Assembly (NCBI GenBank): GCA_021734405.1
Contig: JAIPJA010000007.1
Coordinates: 1-33,061 of the forward strand
Reading direction: 5' to 3'
From: Minisyncoccota bacterium
Lineage (GTDB): Bacteria; Patescibacteriota; Patescibacteriia; Patescibacteriales; UBA12465
DNA: 33,061 bases
The position numbers were made by a program, and so were the translations under genes. Shown here in pieces: positions 14,413-22,666 of this stretch. Within the stretch, counting starts at the first letter, position 1, and each line of letters opens with the position of its first letter. The notes under the pieces are model-generated. The model was given only the letters and a program-made list of their open reading frames with translations. It did not search any database and was not told the DNA's origin.

Positions 14413-15834
14413 ATGTCAAATAAATTCTACATCACTACCACTTTACCTTACATAAATTCAGAGCCTCATATTGGTTTTGCTGCTGAAATTATTAAGGCTG
14501 ATGTTATTGCTCGCTATCATAGATTTTTAGGCAAGGAAGTTATTTTTAATACCGGAACCGATGAGCATGGTTTAAAAATACATAGAAAAGCTCAGGAGAA
14601 AGGTCTAGATACTCAAGTTTTTTGCGATCAAATGAGTCAAAGCTTTAAAGATTTAAAAGAACTTCTAAATTTAAGTTATGATAGGTTTATAAGAACTACT
14701 GATAAAAATCACGTAGAAGCAGCTCAAAAATTTTGGCAAATTTGCGCAGATAACGGTGATATTTATAAGAAAAAATATGCAGTTAAATATTGTGTTGGCT
14801 GTGAATTAGAAAAAACTGAATCAGAATTAGAAGATGATCGTTGTCCTTTACATCCTAATTTAGAATTAGAGATTATAGAGGAGGAAAATTATTTCTTTCG
14901 TTGGTCAAAGTATCAGGATAAGCTAGAAGCTTTTTATAGTAAAAATTCTGGCTTTGTTCAACCAGGGTTTAGATTTAATGAGATAAAAAGTTTTGTAAAA
15001 AGTGGTTTAAGGGATTTTAGTATTTCTAGATTGAGAGAAAAAATGCCTTGGGGTGTACCAGTCCCAGGTGATAACTCACAGGTAATGTATGTGTGGTTTG
15101 ATGCTCTTATAAACTACATCTCTACTCTAGGCTGGCCTGAGAGTCAGGAATTTAAAGATTTTTGGCCAGGTTTGCAAGTTGCCGGTAAGGATAATTTAAA
15201 ACAACAAAGTGCTATGTGGCAGGCTATGCTTATGTCTTCCGGCTTAAAACCTTCTGATAAGGTCTTAATTTTTGGTTTTTTAACTAATGAAGGTCAAAAG
15301 ATTAGTAAGTCTTTAGGAAACAGTATTGATTTAAAAGAATTAATATCAAAATATGGCTCTGAAGCTATAAGGTATTATTTACTATCAGCTATTTCCACCT
15401 ATAATGATGGTGATTTTTCTGAAAGTAGATTAAAAGAAGTATATAATGCGGACTTAGCTAATGGTTTAGGTAATTTAAGCGCTAGACTAGCTAATTTAAT
15501 TGAAAAGGAAGAATTGTCTTTAAAATTAGAATTTAATCCTAAGGCGGAAATTACTTTAAATTTTAAAAGATTAATGGATGAATATAAGTTGCAAGAAGCT
15601 ATTAATTTTTTGTGGCAAGAGGTTGATAAAATAAATGAGTATTTAAGCAGGGAAGCACCTTGGAAAGAAACGGACAAAGAGAAGAAAGCTTTGATTTTAA
15701 AAACTGCTGCTATTCAATTGGTAAATATCTCTGACTTAATAAGTATATTTTTGCCTGAAACTGGAAAAAAATTATTTTCTCAATTTAAAGCCGAGAAGAT
15801 AAAGAAAGCTGAGTCACTTTTTCCCAGACTTTAA
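14413..15834 (+). CDS. metG: Methionyl-tRNA synthetase
   Basis: 473 residues; charges tRNA-Met in the cytoplasm. The class I signatures are present: HIGF (19-22, the HIGH motif) and KISKS (296-300). The metal-knuckle region has CVGC (127-130) and Cys144 in DRCPLHP, so only three of the usual four zinc ligands are obvious. FNTGTDEHG (45-53) and MYVWFDALINYIS (225-237) are standard MetRS core stretches. The helical anticodon domain occupies roughly 340-473. There is no C-terminal tRNA-binding (EMAP/Arc1p-like) extension, so it is the short form. Same orientation as rsmI, 77 bases downstream. Confidence 0.96.
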   Translation: MSNKFYITTTLPYINSEPHIGFAAEIIKADVIARYHRFLGKEVIFNTGTDEHGLKIHRKAQEKGLDTQVFCDQMSQSFKDLKELLNLSYDRFIRTTDKNHVEAAQKFWQICADNGDIYKKKYAVKYCVGCELEKTESELEDDRCPLHPNLELEIIEEENYFFRWSKYQDKLEAFYSKNSGFVQPGFRFNEIKSFVKSGLRDFSISRLREKMPWGVPVPGDNSQVMYVWFDALINYISTLGWPESQEFKDFWPGLQVAGKDNLKQQSAMWQAMLMSSGLKPSDKVLIFGFLTNEGQKISKSLGNSIDLKELISKYGSEAIRYYLLSAISTYNDGDFSESRLKEVYNADLANGLGNLSARLANLIEKEELSLKLEFNPKAEITLNFKRLMDEYKLQEAINFLWQEVDKINEYLSREAPWKETDKEKKALILKTAAIQLVNISDLISIFLPETGKKLFSQFKAEKIKKAESLFPRL

Positions 15835-15896
15835 TTATAGATAAAATTAATATATATTATATATATAAGTCTAAATTTAAAATAATATAAAAAACT

Positions 15897-16415
15897 ATGT
15901 TTATCTTTGATGCAATTTTATTAATAATTTTAGCTGGCTTTGTTTTTTACGGACTTTTTAAAGGTTTTGTTAAAATGGTTTTTGATTTTTTAGGCTTTAT
16001 TGCTGGTATTTGGGTGGCTAGCCACTATTATATACAATTTGCTCAGTGGTTACAGGGTTTGGGTTGGGGCTCAGAGAATTTAATGAAAGTAATTGCTTTT
16101 GTAGTACTTTTTGCTGTAACTGCTAAAGTGGCCGGTATAGTTTTTGCTTTGTTAGAGAAATTTTTCAAAATTATTTCCATTATTCCTTTTGCTAAAACTA
16201 TTAATAGGATTATAGGGGCGACCTTAGGCTTGGCTTTAGGGTCTTTATCTTTAAGTGTAGTAATTTTTCTTTTAGCTAGTTATACCAGTGAAACTTCTAA
16301 TTTAGCTAAATGGCTTAGTCAATCAGGAATAGTGCCTTGGCTTTTAAAAGTCGGTAATTTGTTAATGCCACTTTTACCAGAAGCTTTTGAGGCTGTAAAA
16401 ACCATTATTGCTTAA
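15897..16415 (+). CDS. cvpA: CvpA-family membrane protein
   Basis: 172 residues with four hydrophobic segments at about 4-22, 28-46, 62-84 and 104-128. The start DAILLIILAGFVFYGLFKGFVK and the central KIISIIPFAKTINRIIGATLGLALG are typical of CvpA (colicin V production) proteins, whose GLxxG-type turns recur here. Members are inner-membrane proteins tied to envelope homeostasis; the biochemical role is unsettled. The stop codon is one base before the tsaC start, so translation is probably coupled. The upstream spacer is pure A/T-rich and holds no clear promoter. Confidence 0.85.
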   Translation: MFIFDAILLIILAGFVFYGLFKGFVKMVFDFLGFIAGIWVASHYYIQFAQWLQGLGWGSENLMKVIAFVVLFAVTAKVAGIVFALLEKFFKIISIIPFAKTINRIIGATLGLALGSLSLSVVIFLLASYTSETSNLAKWLSQSGIVPWLLKVGNLLMPLLPEAFEAVKTIIA

Positions 16416-16416
16416 T

Positions 16417-16998
16417 ATGGAAATTTTAAAAGTAGATAAGGAATTTTCTCATCAGGACATAACCCTTGTAGTTAATTATTTAAAGAAAGAAAAGGTGGTG
16501 GCCATGCCTACTGACACTATTTATGGGTTTAGTGCTAAATTAAGTTCTAAAAAAGCAGTTAACAAGATTTTTACTTTAAAAAAGCGAGCTAAAAACAAAC
16601 AATTCATTGTTTTAGTTTCTAGTTTGAGTATGCTAAAAAAATATTGTATAGTAAATACTAGACAAGAAGAATATTTAAAAAAAATTTGGCCAGGAAAAGT
16701 TACTGCAATTTTAAGTAGTAAGGTTAAACATTTTGGCAATCATAGTTTAGCTGTTCGTTTGCCTGAAAGTAAGTATTTACTTAGTTTAATAAGAAAAGTG
16801 AAAGAACCAATTATTTCTACTAGTTGTAATATTAGTGGAGAAGTTTCACTTTTAAATGGTGAAGATATATGTAGCAGGTGGAAAAAAGAAAAAGAACAAA
16901 TAGATTTGATAATTTTTAAAAAAGACAAACAAAATAAAAAAGCTTCTAAAATAGTAGATATCACTGATATCGAGGTTATAAAAATAATTAGAAAATAA
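16417..16998 (+). CDS. tsaC: Threonylcarbamoyl-AMP synthase (Sua5/YrdC/TsaC family)
   Basis: 193 residues. It makes threonylcarbamoyl-AMP from Thr, bicarbonate and ATP, the first step of tRNA t6A37 modification. Key stretches: PTDTIYGF (31-38), KKR (55-57, where KxR contacts the substrate), WPGKVTAIL (91-99), AVRLPES and STSCNISGE (134-142, usually STSAN.SG). It is the short TsaC form without a Sua5 C-terminal domain. I start at ATG 16417, not the upstream in-frame TTG at 16408, because the TTG lies inside cvpA and ATG follows the cvpA stop by one base. It also ends one base before ctpA. Confidence 0.93.
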   Translation: MEILKVDKEFSHQDITLVVNYLKKEKVVAMPTDTIYGFSAKLSSKKAVNKIFTLKKRAKNKQFIVLVSSLSMLKKYCIVNTRQEEYLKKIWPGKVTAILSSKVKHFGNHSLAVRLPESKYLLSLIRKVKEPIISTSCNISGEVSLLNGEDICSRWKKEKEQIDLIIFKKDKQNKKASKIVDITDIEVIKIIRK

Positions 16999-16999
16999 T

Positions 17000-18253
17000 A
17001 TGGAAAATAATAGTCAGGACAACAAAAAAAAGCTTAGCTTTAAAATGAATATTTTTTTAGCTATATTTTTAATATTTTTAGCCTTTGCTGCTGGCAGGTC
17101 ATCTATTATAGATGAGCCTAAAGGACAGGAAATAGGTAAAAGTTATGAAACCGAAATTGTTAATAAGTATCAAGATGAAACTGGTAATTTTATTAAAGAA
17201 GTTGACTTTGATCTCTATTGGCAAGTCTGGGATGAACTGCAAGCTAAATATTTTGATGCTGATAAAATTAAAGAAAGTGATCTTTTCTATGGCTCTCTAA
17301 AAGGTATGGTAAGCGCAGTTGGCGACCCTTATACTAGTTTTTTAGACCCAGAGCTGTCTCGACAGTTTAGTGAAGAAATGTCTGGTAGTTTTGAGGGAAT
17401 TGGAGCTGAAATTGGCATTAGAGATGATATTTTAACTATTATTGCTCCACTGCCAGAAACTCCGGCTAGTAAAGCTGGAATTTTAGCTGGTGATAAAATT
17501 TATGAAATTAATGGGGAGTCTACTATGGGTATTAGTATTGATGAGGCAGTTAGTCAAATTAGAGGAGAAAAAGGCACAGAAGTTATTTTAACTGTATATA
17601 GAGATAGTTTTGATCAACCCCAAGAGATAACTATTATACGAGATACTATTCAAATTAACAGTGTGAAAACAGAAGTTTTAGAGGATAATATTTTCTTAAT
17701 TACTATAAACAGTTTTAATGATGATACTTTAGACTTGTTTAATCAAGCTATTAAAGAGGCTCAGCAAAAAAATGTCAAAGGTATAATTTTAGATTTACGT
17801 AATAATCCCGGTGGATATTTAGATACTGCCATTGAAGTGGCTAGCGAATGGGTTGAGTCTGGCCCTGTGGTAATTGAAAAATTTGATGAAGTTAATGAAG
17901 AAACTTATTTAGCTAGAGGTATTGCTAGATTAGCTGACTACAAAACTGTGGTTTTAGTTAATGGTGGCAGTGCTTCAGCTTCAGAAATTGTTTCCGGTGC
18001 TTTGCAAGATTACAGCTTAGCTACGGTTATTGGCACTCAGACTTTTGGTAAAGGGTCAGTTCAAACTCTTAATCCTTTTGCAGATGGTTCAGCTTTAAAG
18101 GTTACTGTAGCTAAATGGTTAACCCCAGAAGGTAATTATATCACTGACGTTGGCATTACTCCTGACAAGGTAATTGAATATAGCCCTGAAGACTTTGAAA
18201 ACAAGGTTGACCCGCAATTAGAAGAAGCGGTTAAGACTATAAACAATAAATAA
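17000..18253 (+). CDS. ctpA: S41 carboxyl-terminal processing protease with PDZ domain
   Basis: 417 residues. It is a membrane-anchored serine protease acting outside the cytoplasmic membrane. A signal anchor lies at about 15-32 (MNIFLAIFLIFLAFAAG). Residues 70-130 form the N-terminal helical part with GDPYTSFLDP. A PDZ domain spans about 130-215 (GIGAEIG, AGDKIYEING). The catalytic domain has LDLRNNPGG (264-272), nucleophile Ser326 in GGSASASEI, base Lys351 in TFGKGSVQ and Gln355, with the normal 25- and 4-residue spacing. It is intact and should be active. Last gene of the six-gene run, ended by a terminator; likely substrates are envelope or secreted proteins. Confidence 0.95.
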   Translation: MENNSQDNKKKLSFKMNIFLAIFLIFLAFAAGRSSIIDEPKGQEIGKSYETEIVNKYQDETGNFIKEVDFDLYWQVWDELQAKYFDADKIKESDLFYGSLKGMVSAVGDPYTSFLDPELSRQFSEEMSGSFEGIGAEIGIRDDILTIIAPLPETPASKAGILAGDKIYEINGESTMGISIDEAVSQIRGEKGTEVILTVYRDSFDQPQEITIIRDTIQINSVKTEVLEDNIFLITINSFNDDTLDLFNQAIKEAQQKNVKGIILDLRNNPGGYLDTAIEVASEWVESGPVVIEKFDEVNEETYLARGIARLADYKTVVLVNGGSASASEIVSGALQDYSLATVIGTQTFGKGSVQTLNPFADGSALKVTVAKWLTPEGNYITDVGITPDKVIEYSPEDFENKVDPQLEEAVKTINNK

Positions 18254-18292
18254 AAAAAGGGGCCAATTTTTGGTCCCTTCTTAGTTCTTTTT
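18251..18292. terminator. Bidirectional terminator between ctpA and the 18299 gene
   Basis: Perfect 10-bp stem with one G-U pair (18257-18266 with 18270-18279, arm AAGGGGCCAA), loop of three. The run of seven A on the left gives a strong T-run for the minus strand; the plus side has a looser T-rich tail. Confidence 0.82.
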
Positions 18293-18298
18293 AACTCC

Positions 18299-18577
18299 TT
18301 AGCTCCAATCAGAATGTATGTCTCTGTAACTTACATCTGAAAGCTCCTGTCTCGCCATATTTGCCAGAACTTTTTTTAGCTCTTCAGCGGCTTGATAAGA
18401 CTCCTGATCGAAAAAAGTAATTTTTGTCTCTTCTAGTTCGCAATTATTAATGATAAATTTAGCTATCACTTCTAATTTAGAACTTTTCTTATTCAAATTT
18501 TCCGGTCCATGCAGGAAATACAGAGGCGAACCATTACTCTTGTCCTCTAATTCAAACACATAATACTCCTCTTCCAT
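18299..18577 (-). CDS. Small acidic protein, unknown
   Basis: 92 residues, soluble, acidic. It begins MEEEYYVFELEDKSNGSPLYF, and its middle alternates strand and helix (KLEVIAKFIINNCELEETKITFFDQ, then a helix EELKKVLANMARQEL). No family is recognised. A consensus promoter (minus strand TTGACA at 18662-18667, TATAGT at 18639-18644) and a shared terminator support it as a real single-gene unit. It is transcribed divergently from pyrG with overlapping promoters, so the two might be coordinately controlled. Confidence 0.65.
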   Translation of the reverse strand: MEEEYYVFELEDKSNGSPLYFLHGPENLNKKSSKLEVIAKFIINNCELEETKITFFDQESYQAAEELKKVLANMARQELSDVSYRDIHSDWS

Positions 18578-18607
18578 GTTACTAATCTTTTTTGGTTAAT
18601 AATAAAA

Positions 18608-18667
18608 TTGTTAAAAAACTTAAAAATATTATATAATAACTATATACAAATAATTGGCTTTTGTCAA
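18608..18667. promoter_or_regulatory. Overlapping divergent promoters of the 18299 gene and pyrG
   Basis: Minus strand: TTGACA (18662-18667), 17-base spacer, TATAGT (18639-18644). Plus strand: TTGTTA (18608-18613), 18-base spacer, TATAAT (18632-18637). The two -10 boxes are one base apart, so RNA polymerase could not occupy both at once. Confidence 0.6.
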
Positions 18668-18693
18668 TGTAAAAAATCTTAATTAATTTTTGT

Positions 18694-20349
18694 ATGAAAA
18701 AAGAATCTCAAGCTCAAGACAAAAAAAATACTAAATATATTTTTGTAGTAGGAGGCGTAATGTCTGGGGTAGGTAAAGGAGTTACTACTGCTTCAATAGG
18801 CACGATACTTCAATCTAAAGGTTATAAGGTTAGTGCTATAAAAATGGATCCATATATTAATGTTGATGCTGGCACTATGAATCCAGTAGAGCATGGTGAA
18901 GTTTTTGTAACTGAAGATGGTGATGAAACTGACCAAGATATTGGCAATTACGAGAGATTTTTAAACCAAGATATTTACAAAGAAAATTACATGACCACTG
19001 GTCGTATTTATCAAAGTGTAATTGAAAAAGAAAGAAATTTGGAATATAAGGGTAAATGTGTGCAAGTAGTACCTCATATTCCCATGGAAATAAGAGAAAG
19101 AATAGATAAAGCTGCTAAAAAGAGTGGAGCTGAAATAATGATAATTGAAGTTGGTGGTACTGTAGGGGAATATGAAAATCTATTATTTCTGGAAGCAGCT
19201 AGAGTTTTAAAATTAAAACATCCTGATGATGTTTTATTTGTTATGGTTTCTTATTTGCCTTTTCCTCATAAAATAGGTGAGATGAAAACTAAACCTACTC
19301 AACATGCAGTTAGAAGTTTAAATAGCGCCGGCATTCAACCTAACTTTATTGTTGCTCGTTCAGAAGTAGCTATTGATGAACCTAGAAGAGAAAAAATCGC
19401 TATTCATTGTAATATTAATCCTTTAGACGTAATTGCTGCTCCTGACGCAGACTCTATTTACGACATTCCTATTAATTTTGAAAAAAACGGTTTAGGCGAT
19501 AGAATTTTAGAAAAGTTTAAATTAAATAAGAAAAAAAATGATTTTAAAGATTGGACAGAAATGGTTAAAAAAACTAAAAATGTTAAAGAGGAGATCAGTA
19601 TTGGTATTGTAGGAAAGTATTTTACCACTGGCGACTTTTCTTTAGCTGACTCATACATTTCTGTTATAGAAGCCTTAAAACATGCTGGTATTTACAACAA
19701 GGTAAAAGTTAAACTGCACTGGATAAACACTTCGGATATAGAAAAAAATGGTACTAAAAGTTTAAAATCTTTTAATGGCATAGTAGTGCCTCAAGGTTGG
19801 GGATCCAGAGGCTCAGAAGGGAAAATAGAAACTATAAGGTATTGTCGAGAAAATAAAGTTCCTTATTTTGGTCTTTGTTATGGCATGCAAATGGCGGTTA
19901 TTGAATTTGCTAGAAATGTTTGTGGTTTAAAAGAAGCTGACTCAGAAGAAATTAATTCTAAAACTCCAGACCCGGTTATTCATTTTATGCCCGAGCAAGC
20001 CAAGCTTATAGCTGAAAAAGGCTATGGTGGAACTATTAGGCTTGGTGGTTGGCCTTGCAAACTAAAAGAGGGAACTAGACTAGAAAAAGCTTATAATAAA
20101 TTTACTAGCAAGAAAACTGTATCAGAGAGACATAGGCATCGCTTTGAGTTTAATAATAAATATAGAGAATTATTTGAAAGTAAAGGTTTAATTGTTTCTG
20201 GAACTTCACCGGATAACAAGATAGTCGAAGCAGTAGAAATAAAAAACCATCCTTTCTTTATTGGTGTACAGTTTCACCCAGAATACATTTCTCGCCCCTT
20301 AAGACCCCATCCTTTATTTGTTGAGCTTGTTAAAAGTTGTAAAAAATGA
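18694..20349 (+). CDS. pyrG: CTP synthase
   Basis: 551 residues; converts UTP to CTP with ATP and glutamine. The synthetase domain starts with the P-loop GGVMSGVGKG (20-29), slightly off the usual GGVVSSLGKG, followed by KMDPYINVDAGTMNP and the nucleotide-sensing GNYERF segment. The class I glutamine amidotransferase domain occupies about 300-551. Its catalytic triad is Cys395 (GLCYGMQ), His528 and Glu530 (FHPEY). Full length for the family, with an N-terminal extension of about ten polar residues. Preceded by a promoter in the divergent gap with a roughly 50-nt leader. Stop codon is TGA, supporting the standard genetic code. Confidence 0.97.
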   Translation: MKKESQAQDKKNTKYIFVVGGVMSGVGKGVTTASIGTILQSKGYKVSAIKMDPYINVDAGTMNPVEHGEVFVTEDGDETDQDIGNYERFLNQDIYKENYMTTGRIYQSVIEKERNLEYKGKCVQVVPHIPMEIRERIDKAAKKSGAEIMIIEVGGTVGEYENLLFLEAARVLKLKHPDDVLFVMVSYLPFPHKIGEMKTKPTQHAVRSLNSAGIQPNFIVARSEVAIDEPRREKIAIHCNINPLDVIAAPDADSIYDIPINFEKNGLGDRILEKFKLNKKKNDFKDWTEMVKKTKNVKEEISIGIVGKYFTTGDFSLADSYISVIEALKHAGIYNKVKVKLHWINTSDIEKNGTKSLKSFNGIVVPQGWGSRGSEGKIETIRYCRENKVPYFGLCYGMQMAVIEFARNVCGLKEADSEEINSKTPDPVIHFMPEQAKLIAEKGYGGTIRLGGWPCKLKEGTRLEKAYNKFTSKKTVSERHRHRFEFNNKYRELFESKGLIVSGTSPDNKIVEAVEIKNHPFFIGVQFHPEYISRPLRPHPLFVELVKSCKK

Positions 20350-20415
20350 TAGTTTAGTATAGTATAGATATATAAAAGTAAAATTTAATTAAAATAATTT
20401 ATTAACATTAAATTT

Positions 20416-21447
20416 ATGAATTTTGAAAAAAATTTTAATCAACCCTCAAATAAAAACGAGGATAAGGAGGATAAGGAGCAAAGAGAAAAAAATAATGAAA
20501 AATTAGCTAGTGAGTTAGCAGAAAAAAGTTCTTCTGATATATTGGACATTCAAGAGAAAATGGATGCTTATAACAATGACCCTGAAAGGATAAAAAGAGA
20601 AGAAGATGAATTAGAAGCTGGTGAAGCTTTGATGAGAAAATTATATCGTCGTTGGTCTGATGGCAACGATACAAGATGTGGCGCATATGTAAGTGATAAA
20701 GAATTAGGTTCTTTAAAAACAATGAAACCTGAATGGGCTAAAATGATAACAGGAAAAGTTTGGGCTACAGATGGGGTACGTTATAATTTAATGGGAGTAT
20801 CTGAAATGAGCGATGAATGTATTGATATTTTCGCAAAATCAAATCAATCTCTAATGTTAGGAGTAGAAAAAGTAACTAAAAATTCAGCTGAATCTTTAAG
20901 TCAATGTAGAGCTGAATTAACTTTGGATAAAGTTAAAGAATTAAGTACTGAAGAAGCTGTCAGTTTATTTGAAGCTGATAGAGATCAATATGAATCTTCT
21001 ACACGTAAACGAAGAGGCACTGATTTAAATGGACTAAAACAAATCAGCCCAGAAGTGGCTAAAGCAATGGTTAGGGATCAGGGTTATCTTCAATTAGGAA
21101 TTGAGGAATTAACTGAAGAATTAGCAGATATACTATCAAAACATGAAGGAGAAGAGTTGAGTTTTTCAAATTTAAAAAAACTTGAGCCTGAAGTAGCAAA
21201 AAGGTTAGCACAATATAGAGGAAAATTAGAAATTTATGTACAAGAGCCGATTGACGATCAAACAGCTAAAAATTTAGCTAGAAAAATTGAAGGACAAGAT
21301 CAATATAATGCATCAGTGAGGGTTAGGGATGGTAAACATCAACCTTGGTATGAAAAAGACAATGAAAGAAAAATAAGTTATGAATCAAGCGAAAAAATGT
21401 GGAAGTCTAGAAGAAATTTTTTTCAAAGAATTTTGAATAGATCTTAG
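20416..21447 (+). CDS. Leucine-rich-type repeat protein, unknown
   Basis: 343 residues, no signal peptide. The first 60 are disordered and charged (many Lys/Glu/Asn). From about residue 90 the chain shows a degenerate repeat of 20-25 residues: L..L..LspevAk.La...G.LeLg. Examples are LNGLKQISPEVAKAM (about 206-220), LGIEELTEELADILSKHEG, FSNLKKLEPEVAKRLAQYRG and DDQTAKNLARKIEG. Similar LRR-like repeats occur in planctomycete and CPR proteins and usually mediate protein contacts. The tail is basic (KMWKSRRNFFQRILNRS). It starts with the same first codons (ATGAATTTTGA) as the genes at 22667 and 26266. Cytoplasmic location and binding role are inference. Confidence 0.65.
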   Translation: MNFEKNFNQPSNKNEDKEDKEQREKNNEKLASELAEKSSSDILDIQEKMDAYNNDPERIKREEDELEAGEALMRKLYRRWSDGNDTRCGAYVSDKELGSLKTMKPEWAKMITGKVWATDGVRYNLMGVSEMSDECIDIFAKSNQSLMLGVEKVTKNSAESLSQCRAELTLDKVKELSTEEAVSLFEADRDQYESSTRKRRGTDLNGLKQISPEVAKAMVRDQGYLQLGIEELTEELADILSKHEGEELSFSNLKKLEPEVAKRLAQYRGKLEIYVQEPIDDQTAKNLARKIEGQDQYNASVRVRDGKHQPWYEKDNERKISYESSEKMWKSRRNFFQRILNRS

Positions 21448-21466
21448 TTTTGAAGAGAATACCTTT

Positions 21467-21498
21467 AAAAGAAGACCCTCTACAGGGTCTTCTTTTTT
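21467..21498 (+). terminator. Intrinsic terminator after the 20416 gene
   Basis: Perfect 13-bp stem (21467-21479 with 21484-21496, arm AAAAGAAGACCCT), loop CTAC, T-run. The A-run on the left makes it usable for rpmA on the minus strand as well. Confidence 0.88.
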
Positions 21499-21544
21499 AT
21501 GTGTCTAGTTTTCTTTTGCGAGTAATGTTTAAGTTTTTCTAAAC

Positions 21545-21826
21545 TTATCTGGTAGCAACAACATTAACAAAAACTGTTTTTTTAAGTTGGTTGTTGAATT
21601 TTTTAACTTTTTTGTCAGTGAACTTAATAAAACCTTCTTTAACAGCAAATAAAGTATCATCTTTGCCAATTCTTACATTTTCTCCTGGGTGATATTTAGT
21701 GCCTCTTTGCCTAATGATAATAGCTCCATTTTTAGCATATTCTCCAGCAAAAAGCTTAACACCTAAACGCTTACTTTTGGAATCTCGTCCATTCGAGGTG
21801 GATCCACCTGCTTTTTTATGTGCCAT
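21545..21826 (-). CDS. rpmA: 50S ribosomal protein bL27
   Basis: 93 residues beginning [16 protein letters not shown], the canonical bL27 start whose tail reaches the peptidyl-transferase centre. [27 protein letters not shown] (22-48) matches the family core, where KxFGG is usual and KLFAG is found here. It has no cleavable N-terminal extension of the Firmicutes type. It is a single-gene unit: the usual partner rplU (bL21) is not next to it. Promoter on the minus strand at 21879-21907. Confidence 0.97.
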   Translation of the reverse strand: MAHKKAGGSTSNGRDSKSKRLGVKLFAGEYAKNGAIIIRQRGTKYHPGENVRIGKDDTLFAVKEGFIKFTDKKVKKFNNQLKKTVFVNVVATR

Positions 21827-21878
21827 ATGTTTTTAATTAAATAAAAAAATAAAATTTTTTGCAATTTATTACTTTTAT

Positions 21879-21924
21879 ATAATAACAAAGCTCTATTTTA
21901 TTGTCAATATAAATATGATATAAT
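21879..21924. promoter_or_regulatory. Divergent promoters of rpmA and the ferredoxin operon
   Basis: Minus strand: TTGACA (21902-21907), 17-base spacer, TATTAT (21879-21884), for rpmA. Plus strand: TATAAT (21919-21924) about 30 bases before the ferredoxin ATG; its -35 is poor (TTTTAT at 21896-21901). Confidence 0.6.
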
Positions 21925-21954
21925 ACAGATAATTAATTATTTAATAATTTTAAT

Positions 21955-22143
21955 ATGAAAGTTAAAGTCGATAAGGACAAATGTATTAGTTGTGGCTTAT
22001 GTATAAACATGTGTCCTGAGGTTTTTGAGTTTGATGAAAATTCAAAATCAAGTGTTAAAAATCAGCCAAAAAACAAGGAGCAGGAAGACTGTGTTCAAAA
22101 CAGTATTAGCTCTTGTCCGGTAGAAGCAATAATTAAAGATTAA
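21955..22143 (+). CDS. Single-cluster [4Fe-4S] ferredoxin
   Basis: 62 residues. Cys10, Cys13, Cys16 and Cys54 (CISCGLC and SSCPVEAI) match the ligands of mono-cluster ferredoxins, while Cys20 and Cys46 are placed like the disulfide pair of the Thermotoga-type protein. It should be a soluble one-electron carrier. No redox enzyme partner lies nearby; the next gene starts five bases downstream and belongs to the DNA-translocase module, so cotranscription is likely but a functional link is unclear. Confidence 0.93.
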   Translation: MKVKVDKDKCISCGLCINMCPEVFEFDENSKSSVKNQPKNKEQEDCVQNSISSCPVEAIIKD

Positions 22144-22147
22144 TATT

Positions 22148-22657
22148 ATGGCAGAACTTAATTTTAATCCTGAGATAGTTCCGGAATCAACTTCAGAAGA
22201 GTCCTCGGAAAATAAAGTTGAAAATGAGGGAGGTTTAGAATCTCAAACTGAAAATAAAGAAACTATTAAAGAAAATATAGATAGAAGTGAACAAGCTGTT
22301 AAAAATGAGGTTGAAACTCCGGCTTTAAAAAAGAAAAAAGCTTCTGTAGTTTTGCAAACTAATTTAAACAGTGAGCAAGCTAAACAGCTTAAAGAAATTG
22401 ATAATATTCTCTCTGAAGGTTTAGAAGATGTGTTTTTAAATTTATCTAAAGATAAACAAGCCCAATTTAAACAAACCGGAGAAGAAACTGTGGCTAAAAT
22501 TAATGTTTTACTAGAAAAAACTAAAATTAAGGTTGAGCAAATTGTTAATTTAATTAAAAAGTGGTTAGGAATAATTCCTAATGCTAATTATTATTATTTA
22601 GAACAAGAGTCTAAAATAAAGGCTGATAAGATAATAAAATTAAAAAAACATGAATAA
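22148..22657 (+). CDS. Accessory protein preceding the TraG-like ATPase
   Basis: 169 residues. The first 60 are acidic and disordered (Glu/Ser/Asn-rich). The second half is helical: SEQAKQLKEIDNILSEGLED, a Lys-rich stretch, then LIKKWLGIIPNANYYYLEQESKIKADKII. I recall a comparable protein before the TraG-like ATPase in other Parcubacteria, which would make this pair conserved, but I cannot confirm that here. No enzyme motif. The hydrophobic WLGIIPNANYYYL patch may contact the membrane or the ATPase. Gaps of 4 and 9 bases to its neighbours indicate an operon. Confidence 0.6.
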   Translation: MAELNFNPEIVPESTSEESSENKVENEGGLESQTENKETIKENIDRSEQAVKNEVETPALKKKKASVVLQTNLNSEQAKQLKEIDNILSEGLEDVFLNLSKDKQAQFKQTGEETVAKINVLLEKTKIKVEQIVNLIKKWLGIIPNANYYYLEQESKIKADKIIKLKKHE

Positions 22658-22666
22658 TTTTATATT

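Noticed and set aside
16408-16416. TTG start three codons upstream for tsaC
   Set aside because: It lies inside cvpA; ATG 16417 directly after the cvpA stop is the simpler start.
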